Below are positions 12,726 to 23,428 of a stretch of 64,000 bases of DNA, one piece after another; the first letter of the stretch is position 1; each line of letters opens with the position of its first letter. Under the pieces are notes generated by a model. It was not told the origin of the DNA. It made no database searches and saw only the letters and a list, made by a program, of their open reading frames with translations. The position numbers were made by a program, and so were the translations under genes. Source of the DNA: Isoetes taiwanensis (lineage: Eukaryota; Streptophyta; Lycopodiopsida; Isoetales; Isoetaceae). The stretch lies in contig JAJEKV010000035.1 of the NCBI GenBank assembly GCA_021234155.1, positions 9,004,779-9,068,778 on the forward strand. The letters run 5' to 3'.

Positions 12726-14586
12726 ATCTGGTGAGTCTACCTTACTCTGCACAGCAACAAATCTGCATGCTTACCATTCACAGATGGAAAAGAAAATGGA
12801 CCGGTTTGTTTGAAGTAGAGCATCACGCATCACTGGATACCTGTAGTTGAGCAGTGTTTTCAACCAGAAATAACGTAAAGGATACCTTTCATAGTCCTGA
12901 TTATACCAATGGTATTGCAAGAAACATCCAAGGCAAGAGCAAGAAACATCTGTATTTGCAAGCTTTTAACTTCCATCTCCATTAAATCTGACTACTGCAT
13001 CTAGCTCTCCTCAAACTATGGCAGTGCCCGGTTAGCCAGTTCCACACCGCCGCCCAGCAATGGCGACCCGCCAGTTTACAGGCAACAGTAGGTTTGGAGC
13101 AGTTTTCGCATATCCTGGCATATTCCTGCATATACTTAGAATATGCTGGAAACCCACATGAGCGAGCCTAGGGGCAACCCAAAAAGTTTAATTACCCGGA
13201 AAGTCTACGTACAATCCAGAACCCTTTGACATTTTGAGGCCACACATACAGCACTTGCCTAAGATCAGACAAAACCAAGCATATTTGAAGTATTGTTCTA
13301 AGGAGGAGGTGCTGGACGGAATAATGTTTGCCTGGTAGCTCCACAAAATCGGGCAACCATTGAATGGTAAGAGAAGAGCCATTCAAATGCACGAGTGGTA
13401 ACAAAATCATAAAGTAACGGTGTGTTCATTCTGTACTCCTGATATTGAATCTTCCACCTTGGCAATGGTACCATAATGCCCTCTAATTTCTTTATTTTCC
13501 ATACCAGTCATATAGACTGAGCTCATTCTGCACAAAGCAAAGATATCACATGTTGCTCTAGGCAAGAAATATCAACCTGTTAAGCATATGATCTTGTTTG
13601 CACTACTTTGAATTTTATTTTCACTTCAACAAAATAACCTCATTTCCAAATAAGTCATATAGACTGAGCTGATTCTGCACAAGCTTATTTCCATACATGT
13701 TGCTGTAGGCAAGAAATACCAATCTGTTAAAAATATCATCTTGTTTGCACTACTTTAAAATTAAAATTTATTTTCACTTCAATGAAATAAACTTATATGC
13801 CAAAAGTGATTCAAGGATAAAATCCATGCACGATCTAGTAGATCTTATCCACAATGCATACAGCTGCTGCAAATGAGACATACAAAGAAACATGAGCTAA
13901 AAAGGACCTGAAGATGAAGATAGAGAAAAAAGGCTTTTTCTTGTTTTCAATTTGAGGCAATAGAGTTGCCTCTGTGTTATTGCACGTCTATCCATGGCTT
14001 TTAATGCAAAATCTTTGAAACATGACATGGATAAGATGAAATGAATCATGACCAAATCTATGTGGATATTCTTTTTACCTGCCTCGCGATGATTTCAATT
14101 CAAAAGTTTCACGGACCCAGCTCATCCACAAGGAGCTGGACAGGGATGAATATTGATATGAGTGATAGAATAAGCAAAATATTGCAGATGGCAAGCTGTT
14201 GTCTCATGTTCATGTGTTAGAGATTCTGCAAAAAATGCACCACTTAGAGCTTGAGCCTATCTACAAATATGGTCTTTAATCGCATAAACAATTGAACTCC
14301 ATACAGGAAGATGTTTAACTAAGTTTTTCATGAAGAAACATATTAGTTTTTCTACTGCGAATACGTGAAGTAAACAGGAAATCAGCATAATAAATACAAG
14401 ATGCATGGGAAGAATTACATGATATACTCTGAAAGTTCACTTGCTGGAAAACAGTAGAATGTCGGAATTACCATGGATGCAATGCACTATGATCAACATA
14501 TGTCTTATCCCCACTCCGCATACATGCATCCTAGGTCTCCAGATGTTTGAATTACCCTAGAATGCTGCTAAGCAAATATCTTTTAG

Positions 14587-14820
14587 ATGATACTTGAACT
14601 CTTACAAAATATAGTTCATGAGGGACAGAAAGTACCTCTAGATTACAGCAACATTGTGGACCTTCTCGCCAATGCTCTTCAAGTAATCGTACGAAAATTC
14701 TTTCCACGAATGTTGTCAAGTGCTATATCAACATCAGAGGATTTCTTCTCCAAAATCTGGAACAATGATTTGATGCACAAGTTGAGGCAGCAAAAGAGCT
14801 GCGGTAGAACAAAACATTAG
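14587..14820 (+). other. Unidentified conserved ORF next to array
   Basis: A 77-codon plus-strand frame, mostly helical in composition, with NIVDLLANALQVIV and STSEDFFSKIW. The copy at 44642-44863 keeps a 73-codon version with a few amino-acid changes. I do not recognise it. The minus strand is also partly open, so the coding strand is not certain. It lies just right of the TOPLESS array and left of the CPL4-like gene. It may be an exon of either neighbour or of a third gene. Confidence 0.25.
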
Positions 14821-15242
14821 TACAAAAATTCTTTTTGACAAAAAGAACAACGGGTTGTTAACAACTTGGCCAGAGTAAAATGAAAATACAGCACACCGTT
14901 AGAAGCAGATGGAGAAATAAAAATGGGCGATAATTGTGATAACCTATCGTGCATGGCATTTCTCCAAAGCTTATTTTGGAGAAGATATTTTCAGAAGACA
15001 TACTATTTTCAGCACTGCTGTTCTACATTCTGCCTTGAATGGCGTTCTCAAAACTAAATCTAGGAAAGACGTTTTAGTAATCGATCCTAGAATACCATTT
15101 TTCCCGCCCTACATTCGTGGACTAAAGTGTAAAAGGCAACGATCTGGGCCTTTAGATCAAAAAGTGCAGAATATTCTGACCTAACTAAAAACATAGTTTG
15201 TGTTTGCGCATTTACCAGACAAGATCACGTACGAGAGAAGCG

Positions 15243-16360
15243 ATGGAAATAGTCGGAGCCATGGAATTGGACAGCGTAGAGGCAGCTCTGGAACGGAATA
15301 TGGAGCTCGAACAACTTCTCGCTCAAAAGAAGCTGTATCTTGTTCTTGACTTAGATCACACCCCTTCAACACTGTTGGCATCGATCAGTTAGACGCTGAA
15401 GAAAAAAGAGTATATCTTGCAAAATTATTTTTTTCACGTCAAAGGAAAGTAATCAACGCTGATATTGTGCAAGGATCAGACCAGTTTTACCATTTAGATC
15501 ATTGGAAGTATTGGACAAAGCTTCGGCCTTTCGTGCACCAGTTTCTGGAGGAGGCCAGCCAGATGTTCGAGTTATATATACATACCATGGGTGAGATGAA
15601 TTATGCTTTAGCCATGGCTGGTTTACTCGATCCTAAGCTGCAGTATTTTCAAGGGAGAATCATCTCCAGTCATGGTAAGAAATGCAAGGACTTGGATGCC
15701 TTTCTTGGAGTAGAACATGCCACTTTGATACTAGATGATTCAAGAAGAATGTGGCCACAACATCAAGCCAACTTGTTGGAGGTGGAACGTTATCATTTTT
15801 TCAGCTCTAGTTGCAAGGACTTCAAACTTGAAGAGCCTTCTTTAACTCAACAACATAGGGATGAGAGCGAAATCGAAGGCAATCTCGCTAGAATACTTTC
15901 GATGTTCTTCGCGAAGGTGCATGAAGAATTCTTTAAATCATCAGATGAAGATATTAGTGTTACTCAAGTGGTGCGAAAGATGAAGAAAAGAGTGCTACAA
16001 GGTTGCCATGTTCTCTTTGATGGAGTGAGTAAACGACTTAGGGGTTCCTTGAAGCACCAGATAAAGGCTCTTGGTGCGACGTGTCATGATATTATGGATG
16101 TCTCAGTCACCCATGTCATATCCTATGTAGATAACATTGATGAAGAGAAGAGCATGTGGGCAAAGGCAAATGGATGTTTTAGTGCACCCTAATTGGCCGC
16201 AAGTCGCACTTTCAAGATGTTTGGAAGCGTCCAGAGGAACAAGATTATCCTATTACTTGGTTTCCCATCTTCTATCCTTGTTATCCAACTGTTGGTGTTG
16301 CTACTAATGATGATGTAGTGGATGAGCAAAAAAGCAAAAAAAGGAATGCCAAGCGCAGTA
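15243..16360 (+). pseudogene. CPL4/FCP1-type CTD phosphatase pseudogene A
   Basis: From ATG 15243 the frame gives KKLYLVLDLDH, the DxDxT phosphatase signature of FCP1-family enzymes that remove phosphate from the RNA polymerase II C-terminal domain. A base change in the following C run shifts the frame (DHTP instead of DHTLLNT). Extra A and T bases in two runs near 15405-15440 shift it again. From 15467 a 241-codon frame continues with KLRPFVHQFLEEAS, IHTMGEMNYA, LILDDS and RYHFFSSSC, then a BRCT-like region ending SVTHVISYVDN. Another frameshift near 16180 removes the rest of the BRCT. Order and motifs match plant CPL4. Copies B and C are at 19290 and 45361. Confidence 0.8.
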
Positions 16361-16439
16361 AACTTTCACAAGCTTGGAGGACATTCGATGATAAGAGAGA
16401 ATCTTCTCAAATTCTTCATCAGAAGGTGAATGTTCTGAG

Positions 16440-18180
16440 AATGTCCCCTTTTGTAATACCATGCTCTTAGTATTTGAGTGTCATAGCACAAGTAGAGAGC
16501 TATGGATATAGAGGCATCTTCATCAAAACATAAGAAGAGCAACATGATTAAGAGAAAGCTGAATGGTGACATGTAAGATATGGTTTCTTTTAAAACATCA
16601 AAAGGAATAACGCAATTTGTGAAGGTTATGCAAAGGATGAAGTATAATTCTATGGAAAGGCTTGGGAAAGCAAGAATTACTCAAGCTATTCTTTTGATTT
16701 TTTTAAGATGGAAGTTAATGATTTATTTTGGAGAGACCAAATGCAATATTGATGTTGCATCAACATTGGCTCCATCAAACAACTTGTATATTTATTCATT
16801 CAATGTATTTCCTTATTGTGAAATTAGCATCTTCTATTTTGACATCCTTTTAGCCATGAATTTGTCCTTTAGAGCACCTTTTTTTTGTGTCTATATAGGC
16901 ATATGTAGGAAATGGTGGTGTTGTGAGTTATGGGTTTGCTGCGAAATTTTCTAAAGGTTAAATGTAGTCTTAAACATTGTTTAGAAAACGTGTCTTGCTA
17001 TACCTCATCAGTACTTTGAGTTGCTAATATGTAACAAATGAAATGCAATAATTTTGATTTTATTCAAAGCAAATAATTTTATTGTTTAGAGAATTGAAGA
17101 AAAATGATATGGTAAGGCAAAGGGTTGGGTGGAAAGCTAAAACGGTTGGTGGAAACTCTTACAAGTTCTAGTGCCCTTAAGATACAAACCACCAATAATA
17201 ATAGTACATCCAACATTCTTAATGCATTTTATAGTATCATGAAAATAATCGTTGATAAATGGGTATGTGAACCTACAACAAGGGACCCTTTGTACATGCT
17301 TTAAAGATAAACACACATTTCTGTAACTTAAAAAGATTTTTCATAGCAATACAAGATAGAGGAAGACGAGGTCCTTTAGAAGTGACCTCAATATGTTAGA
17401 CACAACTTCCATCTTTCTAATTTTCCAAATTTTAAGCTTGGTGATCATCTACACCTTTCAATTTTTTTAATTTTTGAACTGCTCTCATTTTGTGAAATTA
17501 GCATCTTCTATTTCGACACCCTTTTAGCTATGAATTTGTCCTTTAGGGCACCTTTTTTTTGTGTCTATATAGCCATATGTAGGAAATGGTGGTGTTGTGA
17601 GTTATAAGTTTGCTATGAAATTTTCTAAAGGTTAAATGTAGTCTTAAACATTGTTTAGAAAATGTGTGCTTGCTATACCGGCATCAATACTTTGAGTTGC
17701 TAATAAGTAGCAAATGAAATGCAATAATTTTGATTTTATTCAGCAAACAATTTTTATTGTCTAGAGAATTGAATAAAAATGATATGGCTTTAGGCAAAGG
17801 GTTGGGTGGAAAGCTGGAACGGTTGGTGGAAACTCTTACAAGTTCTAGTGCCCTTAAGATACAAACCACCAACAGTAGTAGTACATCCAACATTCTTAAT
17901 GCATTTTATAGCATCATGAAAATAATCATTGATAAATGGGTCTGTGAACCTACAAGAAGGGACCTTTTTACATGCTTTACAGATAAACACACATTTGTGT
18001 AACTTAAAAAAGATTTTTCATAGCAATACAAGATAGCGGAAGAGGAGGTCCTTTAGAAATGACCTCACGACTTCCATCTTTCTAATTTTCCAAATTTTAA
18101 GCTTGGTGATCATCTACACCTTTCATTTTTTTGTTTTTTGAACCGCTCCCATTTTCAGTGGTAGACATTTAAACTTTATG
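16440..18180. repeat. Module R, copy 1a with internal 672-bp tandem duplication
   Basis: The block starts after the CPL4-like C-terminus. It has a short conserved frame from 16503 (MDIEASSSKHKKSNMIKRK) that soon meets a TAA stop, then an AT-rich stretch. A tandem duplication has copies at about 16822-17493 and 17494-18165. Each contains a conserved plus-strand frame (DMALGKGLGGKL, then LETLTSSSAL-like and DKWVCEPT). I recognise neither fragment. Their repeated presence at 20.3-21.2, 46.6-47.4 and 51.9-52.7 kb shows that they travel with the duplications. Confidence 0.7.
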
Positions 18181-18618
18181 TATAGAAGTTACACATTGGA
18201 GTGACCTTAAAATTATATATTAACTATTGGGTTATGTGGATTGAGAATGTTTGATCTTAAGATAATTTATCGACACATTAATGGCAGTTGATCTTAAATC
18301 TCGACCTCCCATATATTGTTAAGCCCTATGGCACCCCTTTTTACCGTTGACTATGGGTACACGCAGATAGCTGGGGTAATTTTTGTGCACTCCAAGCACC
18401 CCATTAGGATAGCATCATGACATTCATTTAATAAAGTTTTATGGAATCTTTTACCCTTCATTTTAATTTCTTTGCACTTCACTTTTCTCCAGCGCCCGAG
18501 GTTCGAAGATGGCGCCCAAGCTGCACCCGTGTTTGTGAAAGGACGATCACAGTGGAACAGACCATCATTTTGGAGCAAATAATTCTGAAGCAGGTAATTC
18601 TAGAGCCGTCCTTTTAAA

Positions 18619-20215
18619 ATGAGTTACTTGAAGTTATATGATGAGGAACCTACTTGTTGGCACTATTCGGAAGAGAAGCAAATAGTAAGTCTTTTTATGC
18701 CCCATTTTCGTCCCCCTTTCTATCTAAATCTGAAGGGCGATTTTTTCTTGCTTAGAAGATGAGGTTTGCTACAACAGTTCAGGAGTTTCACGAGTACAGG
18801 AGACTGCCAAATGAGGGAAGGGATCCAAAATCCTGAAGCTGGGATGATTGCAGCATTGACAATTTCTTAACAATATGGTCCACAGATTTGAAGGGTGGTA
18901 AGATCAAATTGCACCAAGTTAGGCCTGAATTTGCTAATGACCTGGATGATTTGGTTTATAAGATATACCAGTTTGGCTTAAAAAACAAAGAAGCTAGAAC
19001 TATTTTTGCTAGAGCCTTTGCCTACGAAAATACTAGACGTGCCTTAGCTAATCCTCCCAAGCATAAGCTTAATTGGGCCCTTTTTGCATGGCATACTCTG
19101 CAAGCCTCCAAAAGAAATACAAGGAAAAGAACAAGTAGGGAAGAGACTATTGTGACTAGCGTTGCAAGAAGTATCACATTAATGGAAGATGAGCAGAAGT
19201 GCATTAAAGATGAAGTGCAGACTTTAGACCAGGAATTGAAGGCAAAGAAGAAGGTTCTTGTTGCATTGAATGGTCTTCTCAACACTGTTAGCATCGACCA
19301 GTTGGACGCTGGAGAAAAAGAGTATATCTTGCAAAATTATTTTTCACGTCAAAGGAAAGTAATCAACGCTGATATTGTACAAGGATCAGACCATTTTTAC
19401 CATTTAAATCATTGGAAGTATTGGACAAAGCTTCAGCCTTTCGTACACCAGTTTCTGGAGGAGGCCAGCCAGATGTTCGAGTTATATATACATACCATGG
19501 GTGAGATGAATTATGCTTTAGCCATGGCTGGTTTACTCGATCCTAAGCTGCAGTATTTTCAAGGGAGAAATGCAAGGACTTGGATGCCTTTCTTGGAGTA
19601 GAACATGCCACTTTGGTACTAGATGATTCAAAAAGGATGTGGCCACAACATCAAGCCAACTTGTTGAAGGTGGAATGTTATCATTTTTTCAGCTCTAGTT
19701 GCAAGGGCTTCAAACTTGAAGAAGCCTTCTTTAACTCAACAACAAAGGGATGCGAGCGAAATCGAAGACAATCTCGCTAGAATACTCAATGTTCTTCGCA
19801 AGGTGCATGAAGAATTCTTTAAATCATCAGATGAAGATATTAGTGTTACTCAAGTGCTGCGAAAGATGAAGAAAAGAGTGCTACAAGGTTGCCATGTTCT
19901 CTTTGATGGAGTGAGTAAACGACTTAGGGGTTCCTTGAAGCACCAGATAAAGGCTCTTGGTGCGACGTGTCATGATGATATGGATGTCTCAGTCACCCAT
20001 GTCATATCCTACGTAGATGTTTGGAAGCATCCAGATGAACAAGATTATCCTATTACTTGGTTTTCCGTCTTCTATCCTTGTTATCCAACTGTTGGTGTTG
20101 CTACAAATGATGATGCAGTGGATTAGCAGAAAGGCAAAAAAAGGAAGCTAGTTGGAGAAGAAAATGATGCCAAGCGCAGTAAACTTTCACAAGCTTGGAG
20201 AACATTCGATGATAA
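18619..20215 (+). pseudogene. Chimeric KHK coiled-coil :: CPL4-type phosphatase pseudogene B
   Basis: Exon 1 is 18619-18684 (MSYLKLYDEEPTCWHYSEEK). Exon 2 starts at 18756 (MRFATTVQEFHEYRRLPNEG) and has a TGA stop at 18834. From 18888 a 237-codon frame gives the KHK domain (AFAYENTRRALANPPKHK, then NWALFAWHT) and a coiled coil. It then passes without a break at LLNTV into CPL4 sequence (IDQLDAGEKEYILQNYF, FVHQFLEEAS). The catalytic DLDHT segment is replaced by the coiled coil, so this part would have no phosphatase active site. A 21-base loss near 19568 and later frameshifts break the rest, which ends in the BRCT-like region. The junction is absent from the unfused KHK gene at 53250. Confidence 0.75.
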
Positions 20216-20279
20216 GAGAGAATCTTCTCAAATTCTTCATCAGAAGGTGAATGTTCTCAGAATATCCCCTTTTATAATA

Positions 20280-22093
20280 CCATGCTTCTAGTATTTGAGT
20301 GCCATAGCATAACTAGAGAGCCATAGCACAAGTAGAGAGCTATGGATATAGAGGCATCTTCATCAAAACCTAAGAAGAGCAACATGATTAAGAGAAAAGC
20401 GAATGGTGACATGTAAGATATGGTTTCATTTAAAACATCAAAAGGAATATCCCAATTTGTGAAGATTATGCAAAGGATGAAGTATAATTCTATGGAAAGG
20501 TTTGGGAAAGCAAGAACTACTCAAGCTATTCTTTTGATTTTTTTAAGATGGAAGTTAATGATTTATTTTGGAGAGACCAAATACAACGGGGTATTGATGT
20601 TGCAATCATTGGCTCCGTCAGCCAACTTGTACATTTATTGATTCAAATCAATGTATTTCCTTATTGTGGAATTAACATCTTCTATTTTGACATCCTTTTA
20701 GCCATGAATTTGTCCTTTAGAGCACCTTTTTTTGTGTCTATATAGGCATATGTAGGAAATGGTGGTGTTGTGAGTTATAAGTTTGCTATGAAATTTTCTA
20801 AAGGTTAAATGTTGTCTTAAACATCGTCTAGAAAATGTGCGCTTGCTATACCTCATCAATACTTTGAGTTGCTAATACGTAGCAAATGAAATGCAATAAT
20901 TTTGATTTTATTCAGAAATAATTTTTGTTGTTTAGAGAATTGAATAAAAATGATATGGCTTTAGGCAAAGGGTTGGGTGGAAAGCTGAAACGGTTGGTGG
21001 AAACTCTTACAAGTTCTAGTGCCCTTAACATACAAACCACCAACAATAGTAGTACATCCAACATTCTTAATGCATTTTATAGTATCGTGAAAACAATCGT
21101 TGATAAATGGGTCTGTGAACCTACAGGAAGGGACCTTTGTACATGCTTTACAGATAAACACACATTTGTGTAACTTAATAAGATTTTTCATAGCAATACA
21201 AGAGAGAGGAAGAGGAGATCCTTTAGAAGCGACCTCAATATGTTAAACACGACTTCCATCTTTCTAATTTTCCAAATTTTAAGCTTGGTGATCATCTACA
21301 CCTTTCAATTTTTGGTTTTTTGAACCGCTCCCATTTCAAGGGGGGTTTACACATATATTTCGTAGAATACATGTGCTACGACAATAATAGGTTACAAGGA
21401 CTTGAATCCTAATGCACGTCATTTAGTATATAATTTAATTATGGACATTCATTTGCAATAAGGATCTTGAACTAATGTTGAGCAGATGATTACATCATTT
21501 CTGTCTAAAAAAAAAGGGCTTAGGAAAAACATACTTGGACTTGTGCCAATTCCTTTTGTTGATAATTAGCAACAGATACAAAATATAGTGGAAGGTCGAC
21601 ACCGACCACTTCTACTCCAGGAAAGACCTGGATAATACAAGAGCCGTAACAATTGATAAAAAATTCTGAACACTAGTTATACTTGCCATTTATGTGATAA
21701 TATAGAGACACGCAACAAATCAAAGTAATCAGATAAATAATGACTAACCTGATGGAGACCAAAATGTGTTAAGTTCAGTTCTTCATCCAATGTCCACCAC
21801 TGATGCAGGAATATGATTTAACATTTACACATCTTTTCATAATAGGAACATCACCATCAGGATCTTTTTTTCTTCGCTAATCCAATAGCCTAGTCTCATT
21901 AAAATTCTTGGGAGAAAAGACTAAAGAAACTATAGATTCAGAGCCATGCATCTGGATCAAATACATTTGCATGCACAGATTTGGAAGCTAGATCTATCTC
22001 TAGAGTTGCATCCCATGACAAACTTCCTTTCTCATGGGCATGAAAAGGCTTTAAATAATACTACAAAATCCACAACCTGGAAATCCTCAAGAA
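20280..22093. repeat. Module R, copy 1b
   Basis: Contains the MDIEASSSKPKK-like frame (20343), one copy of the ALGKGLGGKL frame (20935-21173) and a minus-strand two-exon fragment (21535-21799). It matches 46560-48305. The match stops at about 22093, where copy 2 runs straight into module P4 and this copy runs into the putative Helitron. Confidence 0.8.
21535..21799 (-). other. Unidentified two-exon fragment, copy 1
   Basis: Exon 21799-21749 (51 bases) encodes WWTLDEELNLTHFGLHQ and exon 21627-21535 (93 bases) encodes VFPGVEVVGVDLPLYFVSVA and onward to QKELAQVQ. Both have AG acceptors and GT donors, whole-codon lengths, and join in frame. Copy 2 at 47745-48000 has the same exon borders with a few amino-acid changes. 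I do not recognise the family. This is coding-like material of a real plant gene, but only a piece of it. Confidence 0.5.
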
Positions 22094-22103
22094 TCAATCT
22101 TGT

Positions 22104-22750
22104 TAATTTGGGTTTTTCCGATGTGGAGAAAAATGTTTTTGGAATTATAGTTAATTTCTTAAGGTTTTGGAGATTTTGGGTTGACGGAATAAATTTCCGA
22201 TTTTCCAAAAATCGAAGAAATTTTTTTCGTATGATTTGGGTCTCCTTATCCGCTGGCAGCTGGATGCATGCCACGATTGCTAAGCTCAAGGTTTTCGCCA
22301 TGCAAGTCTTTTTGTTTGATGATTTTGATCACGCAGAGGAGACGACATTTAGCGTTTCTCATGGTCGGATCATTTTCGGGCGACTCTATTGCATAGAAGC
22401 AGGGTAGGTAAAAGTCATTCTCTTATTTTTCTGATTCTACAGAGGTACAGGAGTTGGCCCCTGCTTCCGAGGCACGTCTATATTCTATGAGCAAGATATG
22501 CTTGCTTCATCTCTAGAATTTCAGCCATGTATTTGTCTGTAACAATAGTTGACACAATAGGCAGGCTTTTATCGTGATGTATAAGCAAAGACTTTTGTTG
22601 TGACGTAATTAACTACTATTGTTGCTTTTTTTCTACAGTGTACTTGGTTTTTTCTAGCACCAGTGTTCACTGCGAAGGTGAATATATATTCCTCTCTGGC
22701 AATTTGTGGAAGCAAAAGTTAACTTACCTATAGGTTAACTTAAACTATGA
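22104..22750. other. No gene recognised
   Basis: Mixed-composition stretch between the putative Helitron 5' end and the expansin fragment. Both strands have short open frames with no family signature. I looked here for an expansin third exon (the CBM63 domain) on the minus strand and did not find one. Confidence 0.4.
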
Positions 22751-22887
22751 ACTGGGTTTCAGAATCCATAGAAAAATGTGCTGGGTTTCAAAGATCTACA
22801 TAAAGATGAGTTGGGCTTTGAAGATCTATAGAAACAGGAGTTGGGTTTTTTCAAGAAGTGTAGAAATAAGCAACGGGCAACTAGAGC

Positions 22888-23428
22888 TGACCTTCTGTAC
22901 ATTACTGGGGCAATGCCTCCGCTGCAGGCTGCAACCTTTTGAAATGCAGGCTGAGCCATGTCAAAATGCTCTAAGGGAGTGTTGCACCAGCCTCCATTGT
23001 TATTGGGAAGTGCATCATTTGGAGGGCAAAAATTAGTGGCAGTGACAATCACAAATGGGCTGCCTTGAAGGCACCATTGTGGATCTGAGCCACATCTTAC
23101 TTCAAAACATGCTCCACATGACAAGCCATTGTTGAACAATGCAGTGCTCAGGGATGCAGTGCTTGTACCATATCCCTGGCTGTAGAGATTGCTGTAGCCA
23201 CATGCTCCACCTGTTCATCACAAGCTTTCAATTAGAAGCCTGTTCTTCTTTCAACATTTTGTAGTATCTGAGAATAGAACAAAAAACAAGAGAATATGCT
23301 TGCTTACCCATGGTCCCAGAAGCATCACTCCCACCATAGAATGTGGCGTGAGCATTTTGCCAGTTTCCTTCATCAAGTCCCATCACAGTTACAATATGCA
23401 GCATTGCTACAAGGGTCAATGGAACCAT
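22888..23428 (-). pseudogene. Alpha-expansin, N-terminal fragment (captured gene)
   Basis: Exon 1 (23428-23308) has a signal-peptide-like start (MVPLTLVAMLHIVTVMG) and then WQNAHATFYGGSDASGTMG. Exon 2 begins at 23210 and encodes [31 protein letters not shown], the NFCPPN motif, [18 protein letters not shown] and IAPVMYRR. Splice sites are GT-AG and the join is in frame. These are the hallmarks of domain 1 of plant alpha-expansins, the GH45-like fold with the HFD motif, which are secreted proteins that loosen cell walls. Similarity ends at MYRR near 22890, next to a possible AG|GT donor. The C-terminal CBM63 domain is not found within the next 700 bases. The gene is probably a truncated capture; an intact gene with a long last intron is less likely. 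Confidence 0.8.

Larger units (their letters stand above)
3891..14614. repeat. Four-copy tandem array of a 2.68-kb unit
   Basis: Units begin at GTACTTAGAAAAGCCAACCC at 3891, 6575, 9253 and 11932, and the last ends near 14614. Unit lengths are about 2,684, 2,678, 2,679 and 2,683 bases, with very few differences. The left breakpoint lies inside a TOPLESS exon (the KYIVHLY exon). The right breakpoint lies in CAAAATATAG. At 42047-44669 the same unit is single and carries many more differences. The array arose by recent local amplification of this locus. Confidence 0.95.
2576..16970. repeat. Segmental duplication module Q, copy 1
   Basis: This block matches 40735-46990 closely from AGATTAGATTTATAAGTAGG onward, through a LysM exon, TOPLESS exons, an unidentified conserved ORF and a CPL4-like pseudogene. 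The main difference is that the central 2.68-kb piece occurs four times here and once in copy 2. The stretch 2580-3320 holds no exon that I can recognise. Confidence 0.85.

Noticed and set aside
21946-22407. 153-codon plus-strand ORF
   Set aside because: It crosses the inferred Helitron boundary at 22094 and has no recognisable motif; probably chance.
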